From: Ignavibacteria bacterium
GTDB lineage: Bacteria; Bacteroidota; Ignavibacteria; Ignavibacteriales; Melioribacteraceae
Length of the DNA: 9,551 bases
Direction: 5' to 3'
Assembly (NCBI GenBank): GCA_003233295.1
Contig: QILJ01000403.1
Location: 1 to 9,551, forward strand
Position 1 is the stretch's first letter. Each line of letters starts with the position of its first letter. A program made the position numbers and the translations under genes. The notes beneath the pieces are model-generated. The model was not told where the DNA came from and made no database searches. It saw only the letters and a program-made list of their open reading frames with translations. This document shows, piece after piece, positions 1-7,813 of the stretch.

Positions 1-87
1 AGATCCTGATCATCCATTGGAAGCGACACAAAACGCCCTTACCGTTGCTGAATGCTAGCAGCATATAAGTATTGTGTCCCCAGATAC
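1..87. other. Unassigned left-edge sequence
   Basis: No gene can be supported here. Two plus-strand frames are open from the window edge (one to TAG at 56-58, one to TAA at 66-68), but both are too short to identify. Either could be the tail of a gene outside the window. The sequence is unlike the integrase that should continue upstream of position 88, so a recombination breakpoint lies near 85-90. Confidence 0.3.
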
Positions 88-222
88 CTAATTTATCGAC
101 GAACAAAGAATCTAAGAGCAGTACAATTATTGCTCGGTCATACAAAACTGGAAAGTACCGTAAGGTATCTCGGTATTGAGGTTGACGATGCTCTTGAGAT
201 TGCTGAGCAAACAGAAGCTTAG
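88..222 (+). pseudogene. Tyrosine recombinase/integrase, C-terminal remnant
   Basis: The plus strand reads as the last ~44 residues of a small phage-type integrase (XerC/D-like tyrosine recombinase), ending in TAG at 220-222. Visible family features are the IYRRTKNLRAVQ segment, the LLGHT box whose His (codon 139-141) is an active-site residue, and the STVRYLGIEVDDAL segment carrying the nucleophilic Tyr (codon 166-168). The frame is open upstream only to a TGA at 49-51. The codons from 52 to about 87 do not resemble the family, so the Arg-containing N-terminal part of the catalytic domain is missing and the gene is a 5'-truncated relic. It converges on the caspase-fusion gene, whose stop codon is 30 bases away. 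Such small integrases often sit at the edges of accessory regions, so this probably marks an old recombination junction. Family assignment is from recognition of the motif string, without a search. Confidence 0.8.
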
Positions 223-252
223 GAGGAAATATAAAAGACTATACTTCATTAT

Positions 253-3200
253 CTAAGTACTAGATTGTGCAGACAATTCAACAACTAAATACTCACTATT
301 TGATTCGAAAATTGATCTAGGGTTTTGACTATAACCAAGTTGCTTATTAGCATATTCAGCAACGTTTTTTCCAAGATAATCACCCAGTGATCTATCAGTA
401 ATATACTTATTATTATCTATTACTTCATTCACCTCACCATTAATAGCCCTTACTAAATGATAAGTCCAAATCCCCTGTTCTAATTTATCACAGGAGTACG
501 AACTCTGCTCTAGTTGACAAGAGAAGTATGAAGCTAAATAATTAAGCTCACTACTTAAAATTCTAATTTCGTCGGCATCAATATTTGATAGTGTATTTCT
601 GCTATTTTCATCTTGAATGGATTGAGCACATGCATCAATAAAAATTATGGCAGTTTTACATTTAGATTGAGACAATGGATCTAATAATATTGTACGTAGT
701 GAAACTGCGGTTTCAGCAACATAGAAAGGATGCATATCATACGTTGACAAGTAATTATCTACACCATTGTGAAACCCGTGACCTACGTAATAAAATATAA
801 GACGATCTTCAGCAGTCAACTCATGAAATAGTCCTTTTAGATCATATTGCAAATCATTTTTTGATGCCTTTTCACCCAGAAAGATATGAATATTTTCTTC
901 TTTCACATTCATTTTTGTGATTAATATATTTTCAAATAAACGAACATCATTTTCTGCATATTTTACATCATCAATTTTATTTTCGTCCCTAGGTTTATAC
1001 TTTTCGATACCAATAACAATTGCTATTGTTCTTGCATATTCAGAAACTTTTATTTCTTTATTTTTATCAGAACTAGATTTTTCTTCAAGTATGGTACTGC
1101 TTCCACTTCTTATATATCTTTTATTCCCTAAAGTGATTTCAACTTCTGATTTATTTACTTTAATAACAAAAATAAATTCATCTCCAACATTTACCCAATC
1201 ATAGGAAACAATGGGTTTTGACGAAAGAAATGTAATAGATTTTTTGATGATTTCATCCACTCTAAAATCAGAACTAAGCCCTGTAATAGTATTTAACTCT
1301 GGAGAGAGTTCATTAATTCCAAAAATCAAAGAACCTCCTTCAGTATTAGCAAATGAAGAAATTATCTCAGCTGTCTTATATGGAGAAAATGGCACAGCAT
1401 TAAATTCATAATTAACCGATTTAGGCTTAATAAGTAACTCTTCAAACTCTAAACCAGTAAATGTAAAATTCGTTATCGGTATTCTATTAATTTCAGTCAT
1501 CTTTAATAGCTTACCTAATGTTATTTTATATGGAACATTAGAACCACCTTCACACCATAACTCCGCATCTACATACTCAAGAACATCAAACTCAGCAGTA
1601 TAGTAAAGCAATACCATGTCATTATCTGATGGTCTAGCAACAATTGTTATATCACTCCCATTCTTAGTAATTCCTCCGATGATACTTGGGGCTATTTCAT
1701 AATAATTAGCACAGTCATATTCTGACAACCCACTTAAATACTTAGTAATATTTGATACGGCTCTTGAAATTAAACCTTGCACAAATTTAAAACGCTCATA
1801 ATCTGATTTTGAGTTAAAGTAAAATTCTGGTGAAATAGAACCATTGCTAACAGCTTCGACAATCTCATCAAAAGATTTTACATCTCTACCTTTTAGAGGG
1901 TCTTGAACACTTTCATATGCATCTTCAACTTGATTTTCAATTAACGCAACACCTTCAGGAACAACAATACCTTCTTCATCGAAATACTCTTTTATTTCAG
2001 CATTTGTAGATCGCAAAAGAAAGTCTAATTCGTTATCGTGTCCAATTAAATAAAAATAACGACATAGAGATGTTGGAAGTTGTAGAAGCACCTTATTCGA
2101 TTTCCAAGGCTTTGTTACAAATAAATCATGACTGTTCAAGTGTACATTTACACTTTTAGTAAATTCAATATCACCATATTCAATTTGCAGGGTTTCTGCC
2201 TCATAAATACTTAAAGAAGCGACTTTATTATCCAATTCTGACAGCTTTCTTTGAGTCTCTTCATTATTACTTTCTACAGAAACCCAAGCCTTAAAATACG
2301 GAATAATATCTTTCAACCGTGATACCAAGCTTGTTCCAGGCTCTTTTTTATCATATATCAGTTCAAAGTCACTTTGTTTCAATGCAGTTACATTAAAAGC
2401 TTCTAACAATATTCCTATATTTTTATGTCGTTTGTTTTCAGCGTTAATTTCTAAAAAATCGACTTGATCCTGAAATATTGAATTATTTCCATCTAAAAAA
2501 TATTTTAGAGAAGAACATTCCATAAACTTATATTTCGTATTCAGCAACTTCCCTGAACCACCCCACGAAGAAACTTGTTGAATCTCAAGCCCATTCCAAT
2601 TACCACACTGATCCAATAGCTCTTTATAAATACCCTGTATTCTAGTGACATTTTCATTTTTTACTTTCCCTTTCTCAGTCATATCAGAAGATATTTCACT
2701 AAGTATTTTCAAGTAGTCAGATAATTTAAGACAGGTTTTGAACCCAAAGAAAGACTTCCAATCAGGAGACAAATCAACACCATCAAATACTGGCAGATAG
2801 CTCCCAGCAAGTGACTTTATTTCATCAGCATTCAAAAATACAGATGCAGTAATTTGACACTCTTTTGTTATAACAGGGATACATTTAACATTTTTAATGA
2901 ACCATGGAATATAATTTCCAACTTTATTGCCACTATTCCGCCCCGCAAATCCTGTCCGCCCCCAAAATGCTGTTGCAAGTTCAGATATTTTAGAGCATGA
3001 AACATTTTCAATCACATCAGCCCAAAACACCTTTGAAAAAGAATGTTCCTCAACGGTACTCTGGATGTGATTTAGAGTAGCAACCTCACTAAAATAGTCA
3101 GATGTAAACGTTGACACATATGGTGAAAACTTCTTATCCTCTTCTTCAAAATACGGCTTAAGAAAGCCTGATTTAATAAGTTCCTCTTTATCTATTTCTT

Positions 3201-5313
3201 CTTTATTTTTAGAACAAGATATACCTTCGCCTACACCTAAAAACTTGAAGAACCTTTTCCATTCATCTTTATCTTCAATTGTTGAAAAATATTTTTCGCT
3301 TATAAAAATATCAGCATCTAATACATCTTCAATCTCTAATCGAGGCGAATAAATATTGGACAAATAACAATCCTTAGCAGTAAGCAGAGTATCCTTTTGA
3401 GTAAGTAGCTTTAATTTTGACAATTGAGAAAGCAAATCATCCCTCAAATCACCTTTTTTATATAGATTAAAGAGATTCAAGATAGTTTGAATTGCATTCT
3501 CTTGTGTTATATAACTTTCTACATTAGGTATAATTGTTTTTCTGATAAAGCTAATATCTGTTTTTTCAATAACCCCAAGATCTTCAATCCAAGCTCTCAT
3601 ACCAGAATCCGAAGAAAGCCAGTCTTGCAACTCTTTATGTAAAAAAGATAATTCACTATCACTGGCATTCCAGTTAACGTCATCTGCTGTAGGGAAATAA
3701 ACTTGAGATGGGATATTTAATATATCCTTATGATCCCATATAAACGGCAACTCACTAAGCATTCCAGTTGAAACATATGCGACAGACTCCTTTTCAGAAA
3801 GATACTTAAGATGCTTTATTAACTCTATGTTATTTTCAATAGAATGAACATCAAGAAAACTTCTTGATTGTAGAAATTTTGTAAAATCGTTCCATTCAAA
3901 TCCAGTAACCCCAAGCCCCTTAAGCCTGCTCCAAAATTTGGAATACTTAATAAATACCTTTGAACTACTTGAGCCATCATTATTAAAATCATCAATAAAC
4001 TTTTTAATCAATGCTTCGCCAATAAATTCTTTTTCAGAAAGAAATGTAAAATCGATAAGTGCATCTTCAATTTTTACCAGCTTATCTTTCTTTGATACAA
4101 CGAAAGCTACAGTGTCAATAGCCTCTTTGATACTTTCATTGAAATATTTTCCCAGCTCATTCTCAAGTACTTTATTAGGAATTAAATTATAGGCTTGAAA
4201 TTGTATTTCACTCTTAACCAATTGTGAAATCCATTTGAAAATTTCAATTGCTATATTCTTGAATATCCAATGATTCCATTTTGAATCATCATGGAGATGC
4301 TCACGGTTAGCATTTGTCAGAAAACTGGTATTTACAAGAACTGGTAATGAATACTTAGTTTCATCTGTTGGCAAATATGAATAGAGAAGCCTTTCATCTG
4401 AAGCCAGATCGGCTATACCATCAGCATCCATTTTGGCTGCTAATGTTAACTCAATGGTATTCGCTGTTAATAGTTTCTTTGGAAAATTCCGCTCATCTTG
4501 AAGAGTTAACTTTAGCTCTTTCGGTACATTTAAATTGATAGTATTTATCAACCATTGGGCTTCATCAATTCCATTTTTCTTTAAAATTATTTTATCAGGT
4601 TCAGAACGGTTTATTTCTATGCAGCTTATCGCATTTATGTCAAAATTAATTTCAGAAATATTCTTAAGAAAAAGAAACATATTTACATTCTCTGACAACT
4701 CCTGAATTGCTTGAATAGTTTCTTCTTTATTATTCAGCTTAATTATTGTAGCTACATTTACTCTCTGAAGATAGCTATGAACCGATTCTGATACATCTTG
4801 CTTTTCTGTATATATTGGAATTATCTGCCAAGGGTAACTGAATTCTCGACCCTCTTTTTCCTCCCAAATATCTTTATTATCTTCCCATTTCCACTCAAAA
4901 GGATATGAAGAATCAAATCTGAAATATTCATTATTTGTAAATACGATAACTTTGTCAGATTGACCAAAAACAGATTTGAATCCGATACCTTTATAACCAG
5001 TTTTATTCGAATCCTCCTTCTTTGTTCCATCATTAACATTACAAAGCCCCCGTAAATCACGAGCATCAAAAGCTTTACCTGTATGAGCAACAATTAGATA
5101 ATCGTCAAAAGTTTTTATCCATACTTTTACTGTTTTATTTGGCTCAGATGAATCATCTGCATTCTGCAAAAGTTCATAGACAAATCGTTTAGAGTCAGTA
5201 TATAAATCAGTGGATAACGAAATTAAGGAACTAGCTTGATTTATGGATTGACTTGGATATGTATAGTTAGTATTACGATTGAATAGACCATTAATTTCTT
5301 CTTTTAACTTCAT
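253..5313 (-). CDS. Sacsin-like HSP90-type ATPase / AlbA_2 / caspase fusion protein
   Basis: Giant 1686-residue protein, probably a cytoplasmic defence sensor-effector. Residues ~30-215 form a GHKL (HSP90/sacsin-type) ATPase: the N-box is ELLQNADDS (47-55), the second glycine box is GYKGIGFKSVF (106-116), and HTG at 77-79 stands where sacsin relatives usually have HNG. Residues ~311-361 carry a sacsin-type segment (YLPT, NTSFLTNANRE, WN). The helical middle repeats a W-x(n)-LGV motif. Residues ~1180-1290 resemble the conserved tail of bacterial sacsin-like ATPases (IVARPSD, AELW, ITLGKLLKMTEINRIP). Residues ~1295-1412 look like an AlbA_2/Schlafen-type domain (FANTEGGSLIFGI at 1321-1333, YIRSGSST at the end). 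Residues 1427-1686 are a C14 caspase-like peptidase with His1512 in YVGHG and Cys1562 in DACA. ATG start at 5313 has AAGG 11 nt upstream. No signal peptide or membrane segment is seen. Targets and activating signal cannot be read from sequence. Confidence 0.9.
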   Translation of the reverse strand: MKLKEEINGLFNRNTNYTYPSQSINQASSLISLSTDLYTDSKRFVYELLQNADDSSEPNKTVKVWIKTFDDYLIVAHTGKAFDARDLRGLCNVNDGTKKEDSNKTGYKGIGFKSVFGQSDKVIVFTNNEYFRFDSSYPFEWKWEDNKDIWEEKEGREFSYPWQIIPIYTEKQDVSESVHSYLQRVNVATIIKLNNKEETIQAIQELSENVNMFLFLKNISEINFDINAISCIEINRSEPDKIILKKNGIDEAQWLINTINLNVPKELKLTLQDERNFPKKLLTANTIELTLAAKMDADGIADLASDERLLYSYLPTDETKYSLPVLVNTSFLTNANREHLHDDSKWNHWIFKNIAIEIFKWISQLVKSEIQFQAYNLIPNKVLENELGKYFNESIKEAIDTVAFVVSKKDKLVKIEDALIDFTFLSEKEFIGEALIKKFIDDFNNDGSSSSKVFIKYSKFWSRLKGLGVTGFEWNDFTKFLQSRSFLDVHSIENNIELIKHLKYLSEKESVAYVSTGMLSELPFIWDHKDILNIPSQVYFPTADDVNWNASDSELSFLHKELQDWLSSDSGMRAWIEDLGVIEKTDISFIRKTIIPNVESYITQENAIQTILNLFNLYKKGDLRDDLLSQLSKLKLLTQKDTLLTAKDCYLSNIYSPRLEIEDVLDADIFISEKYFSTIEDKDEWKRFFKFLGVGEGISCSKNKEEIDKEELIKSGFLKPYFEEEDKKFSPYVSTFTSDYFSEVATLNHIQSTVEEHSFSKVFWADVIENVSCSKISELATAFWGRTGFAGRNSGNKVGNYIPWFIKNVKCIPVITKECQITASVFLNADEIKSLAGSYLPVFDGVDLSPDWKSFFGFKTCLKLSDYLKILSEISSDMTEKGKVKNENVTRIQGIYKELLDQCGNWNGLEIQQVSSWGGSGKLLNTKYKFMECSSLKYFLDGNNSIFQDQVDFLEINAENKRHKNIGILLEAFNVTALKQSDFELIYDKKEPGTSLVSRLKDIIPYFKAWVSVESNNEETQRKLSELDNKVASLSIYEAETLQIEYGDIEFTKSVNVHLNSHDLFVTKPWKSNKVLLQLPTSLCRYFYLIGHDNELDFLLRSTNAEIKEYFDEEGIVVPEGVALIENQVEDAYESVQDPLKGRDVKSFDEIVEAVSNGSISPEFYFNSKSDYERFKFVQGLISRAVSNITKYLSGLSEYDCANYYEIAPSIIGGITKNGSDITIVARPSDNDMVLLYYTAEFDVLEYVDAELWCEGGSNVPYKITLGKLLKMTEINRIPITNFTFTGLEFEELLIKPKSVNYEFNAVPFSPYKTAEIISSFANTEGGSLIFGINELSPELNTITGLSSDFRVDEIIKKSITFLSSKPIVSYDWVNVGDEFIFVIKVNKSEVEITLGNKRYIRSGSSTILEEKSSSDKNKEIKVSEYARTIAIVIGIEKYKPRDENKIDDVKYAENDVRLFENILITKMNVKEENIHIFLGEKASKNDLQYDLKGLFHELTAEDRLIFYYVGHGFHNGVDNYLSTYDMHPFYVAETAVSLRTILLDPLSQSKCKTAIIFIDACAQSIQDENSRNTLSNIDADEIRILSSELNYLASYFSCQLEQSSYSCDKLEQGIWTYHLVRAINGEVNEVIDNNKYITDRSLGDYLGKNVAEYANKQLGYSQNPRSIFESNSEYLVVELSAQSST

Positions 5314-5383
5314 TTATTCATATACCTTACAATACTAATAGTGTTACCCACAGCCACCCTCTTTAATGATCATTTGGGGTTAT
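5310..5383 (-). promoter_or_regulatory. Leader between ABC ATPase and caspase-fusion gene
   Basis: The two genes are 70 nt apart. Reading the minus strand, an AAGG Shine-Dalgarno element (5325-5328) serves the giant gene. A three-codon open frame, ATG-AAT-AAA-TGA (5310-5321), sits between that site and the true start, and its TGA overlaps the ATG as ATGA. A perfect 10-nt palindrome, AATGATCATT, lies at 5365-5374. No GC-rich stem followed by a T run is present, so read-through from the ABC operon is plausible. No convincing -35/-10 pair was found, so an internal promoter cannot be claimed. Confidence 0.35.
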
Positions 5384-7315
5384 TCATTCATACCAATTCC
5401 TAGGGATTAGCGCTTTATTACCCCTCCATTTTGAATCAGTTACTGCTGATTGAAACCATATTTCATCGATATCGGCGTGGTCAGTAATAATAACCTGAAG
5501 ATCAGGTGAAAGTTCAGCAACGATCTTAAAAACCCATTTAAACATTCGCTTGACTGCTTCACGATCTTCATCTTTAGGTATTTCATCTAAGCTTCCCGTC
5601 ACATCCTGATCTGAAGGAAAATAAACCTGAGTTGGCTGATCAAAAAATATGAAACGACCGACTGGGCGTTTTTGCTCTATAAACCATTTAGCTAAAGCCA
5701 GATAAGCAACCAAATGGTAGCCAACCCAGTTTTCTCCACTTCCCATTCTATACAACGGAGTCCGGCCATGTGGAGTCTCTGCAACGACAGTTAATTTGGA
5801 AACATCAAGCCTTATTGGATGTTCACTATGTTCTAATCCAAGTTCCCGCGCCCACTTTGTCATATCTTCTGCAACGCAGCTAAGCTGTGATTCAAGTTTC
5901 TCTTTGAGCGCCGTAGGGTCTAATTGCTCTTCAAGATCTGTTATTTTTGGCTCAATTCTATTTAATTTATCTTGAAAAAAACTGGTATCATCACTCCATT
6001 CGACACTTTCAAGATATAAAGAAATTCTTCCAGCCGATCGCGACCTTCTATCATCAAGATCTGCTTTTGTGACAAGCTCAGTTTCTTTTTTTCTGAGAAC
6101 ATCCATTGCCTCACGGGTTTTTTTTATATTATCTGCTAGTAGCCTATCTTCCTCTCTTAATGTATTCAGGTATGAGTTAATTCGAGGCTTGTTTCTTGAT
6201 ACTCCTTCTAATTTACTATTAAGGTCTGCTACCGCAGAAGAAATAATAATTTCAGCTTTTGTAGTTTCTTCATGCTCTGATTCACAAATAGGGCAAAAAT
6301 CACTCGGAGTTAAACTTTTAAATAGTCCTATGGATTGCAACCGGAGTAATTGCTCGTTCAATTCACCTTCGAAACCACCTAGTGAACCAGCATACTCATT
6401 AGCGGCTCGAAGTTTTGATCGAACAATTTTCTTTCTCTCAGTAAGTTTTTGGTAATTATTATCAAGTTCGAAGAACGGATCATCTTCAAACTCATCCTCG
6501 AAAGCCCCTGAAGGAGACCATCTGCTTATTCGTTTGAGAATAGTCAAAAGTTCAGAGTCGGTAGGTATTAAGTTGGAATCATGGAGACCGATGCCCGATG
6601 CTTCCGACAGTAGATTAAACCCTTTCTGAAGACCTTGGCCTCTAATGCTTTCAATTTCCTTAATGCGCTTTAAAAGTCGTGCTTTATCGCGTTTCAAATT
6701 TCTCAATTTTTCTAAATCAGCTAACCGATTATCTTTTGCTGCCCCCATAAAATATGGCAATGTATCTTTTATGGCTTGGGGGATATGAGGCTCTGCTTGC
6801 CGATGAAATAATATACGTTTTGCTGCTACTTCGTCCTGCCCTTGAAAAAGATAGTATCTTGAATGCTTAAAACCAACCTTGATTCTTGAGCGAGTCTGTT
6901 CTTCCGGAACTTCAGTTATTTGCTCAGGTATTCCAACTTTACTAGTTAAGAAATCTACGACACTATTAATGTTTGTGGAATTTACAAGCTCCGTAGGTGC
7001 AGGAACTTCAATTTTATTGGCTATTAGCATATGACAAGCTGTATTAGATTTCTGACCATCCATAGGAGCTGATCTTGCGATAAATACTTCCGTATCTGGA
7101 AACTGCAAGAGCACCGCATACCAAGCAACAGTTTGTCTAATGTGTCCTTCAGCAACCGTACATTCACTTGAACCAAGACAATATTCAACTATATCAATCA
7201 GTGAAGATTTTCCTGTTTTTGATGCGCCAGTAATAATATTAACTTTCGATGGTAAAAAATCGACATCTCGTCGTTCTCCATTCTTACCATACAGCGATAT
7301 TTTTAATATTTGCAT
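5384..7315 (-). CDS. ABC-3C system ATPase, SMC/Rad50-like (DUF3732 type)
   Basis: This 643-residue protein is the ATPase of an ABC-three-component system. Walker A is GASKTGKSS (30-38). Coiled-coil stretches flank CPIC at 341-344, a CxxC motif placed like the Rad50 zinc hook. The ABC signature region is YRMGSGENWVGYH (522-534). Walker B is RFIFFDQPTQVYFP (554-567), with DQP where SMC proteins usually have DEP. The His switch is H613 in IITDHAD. This layout matches the DUF3732 family, which is smaller than true SMC proteins because its coils are short. ATP-driven head engagement on DNA is the family expectation, not shown here. The ATG lies 1 nt after the stop of the middle-component gene and has ATAAGG 7 nt upstream, so the two are probably translationally coupled. 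It ends with TGA at 5384-5386. Confidence 0.9.
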   Translation of the reverse strand: MQILKISLYGKNGERRDVDFLPSKVNIITGASKTGKSSLIDIVEYCLGSSECTVAEGHIRQTVAWYAVLLQFPDTEVFIARSAPMDGQKSNTACHMLIANKIEVPAPTELVNSTNINSVVDFLTSKVGIPEQITEVPEEQTRSRIKVGFKHSRYYLFQGQDEVAAKRILFHRQAEPHIPQAIKDTLPYFMGAAKDNRLADLEKLRNLKRDKARLLKRIKEIESIRGQGLQKGFNLLSEASGIGLHDSNLIPTDSELLTILKRISRWSPSGAFEDEFEDDPFFELDNNYQKLTERKKIVRSKLRAANEYAGSLGGFEGELNEQLLRLQSIGLFKSLTPSDFCPICESEHEETTKAEIIISSAVADLNSKLEGVSRNKPRINSYLNTLREEDRLLADNIKKTREAMDVLRKKETELVTKADLDDRRSRSAGRISLYLESVEWSDDTSFFQDKLNRIEPKITDLEEQLDPTALKEKLESQLSCVAEDMTKWARELGLEHSEHPIRLDVSKLTVVAETPHGRTPLYRMGSGENWVGYHLVAYLALAKWFIEQKRPVGRFIFFDQPTQVYFPSDQDVTGSLDEIPKDEDREAVKRMFKWVFKIVAELSPDLQVIITDHADIDEIWFQSAVTDSKWRGNKALIPRNWYE

Positions 7316-7316
7316 A

Positions 7317-7811
7317 TTATGGCCTTATCCCTAGTTGAGCAAAAATTGTTTCCGTAGAGGGGGCATGAGAAAACCACTTTCCTAAAAACCTAGAAGAATG
7401 CAGTGCTTTGGACATGTCGCTACTTTTTTTGAACAAGGCAGGGTTTTTCACTAGCTTATTTTCTGTTAACGAAAATAAGCCGTCATCATTAATCGATAAT
7501 ATTTCTCGATCTAACAAGAAGCTAATAGAGGCACGTACAATTGGAGTGTACGACTCAGCCTGTTCGGAGAAATCAGATAATAGGCCTTCATTTGATGCTA
7601 CCCAAGATGCGATCGGAGTTCTATAAGTGTTTGGCAAATTGGAAGAAATTATTTGATTCATCGCCATGGGAACAATGATAAATGTCAGAGCACAGTGTAC
7701 ACCTTCAGGTTTAAAAGCTATGAATTCGTTAATAGACGAATATAGAATAAAACCGATGTATGCGGGATTAAATAACCCAATCTCTTCTTCTGAATAAAGT
7801 GACTGATCCAA
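7317..7811 (-). CDS. Three-component ABC system middle component
   Basis: Small 164-residue protein matching the ABC-3C middle-component family in size, position and motifs. An N-terminal ...LFNPAYIGFILY segment (~14-25) is followed by a hydrophobic ALTFIIVPMAMNQ stretch (~41-53) and SNLPNTYRTPIASWV (~57-71). The C-terminus holds LGKWFSHA (~143-150) and ends in QLGIRP. Its role in the family is inferred to be bridging the ATPase and the effector protein; it has no catalytic motif. The start is TTG (7809-7811), preceded 10 nt upstream by AGGGGG (7822-7827). No ATG is available before the conserved LFNPA segment, which supports the TTG. It begins 2 nt after the stop of the upstream effector gene and ends 1 nt before the ATPase start, so the three genes form one tight operon. 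Confidence 0.85.
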   Translation of the reverse strand: MDQSLYSEEEIGLFNPAYIGFILYSSINEFIAFKPEGVHCALTFIIVPMAMNQIISSNLPNTYRTPIASWVASNEGLLSDFSEQAESYTPIVRASISFLLDREILSINDDGLFSLTENKLVKNPALFKKSSDMSKALHSSRFLGKWFSHAPSTETIFAQLGIRP

Positions 7812-7813
7812 CG

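Noticed and set aside
223..252. Possible bidirectional terminator between the integrase remnant and the caspase-fusion gene
   Set aside because: The 30-nt gap has no inverted repeat able to form a GC-rich stem followed by a T run.
917..1411. Two plus-strand open frames of 95 and 66 codons inside the caspase-fusion gene
   Set aside because: They are antisense to the coherent AlbA_2/caspase coding sequence, show no recognisable domain and have low-complexity hydrophobic translations typical of the reverse strand of AT-rich genes.
4821..5093. 90-codon minus-strand frame within the ATPase region of the giant gene
   Set aside because: It lies in another frame over the conserved GHKL glycine box, which is clearly coded in the main frame.
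6069..7626. Plus-strand open frames at 6069-6455, 7140-7334 and 7408-7626
   Set aside because: All are antisense to the ABC ATPase or the middle component, whose motifs are intact on the minus strand.
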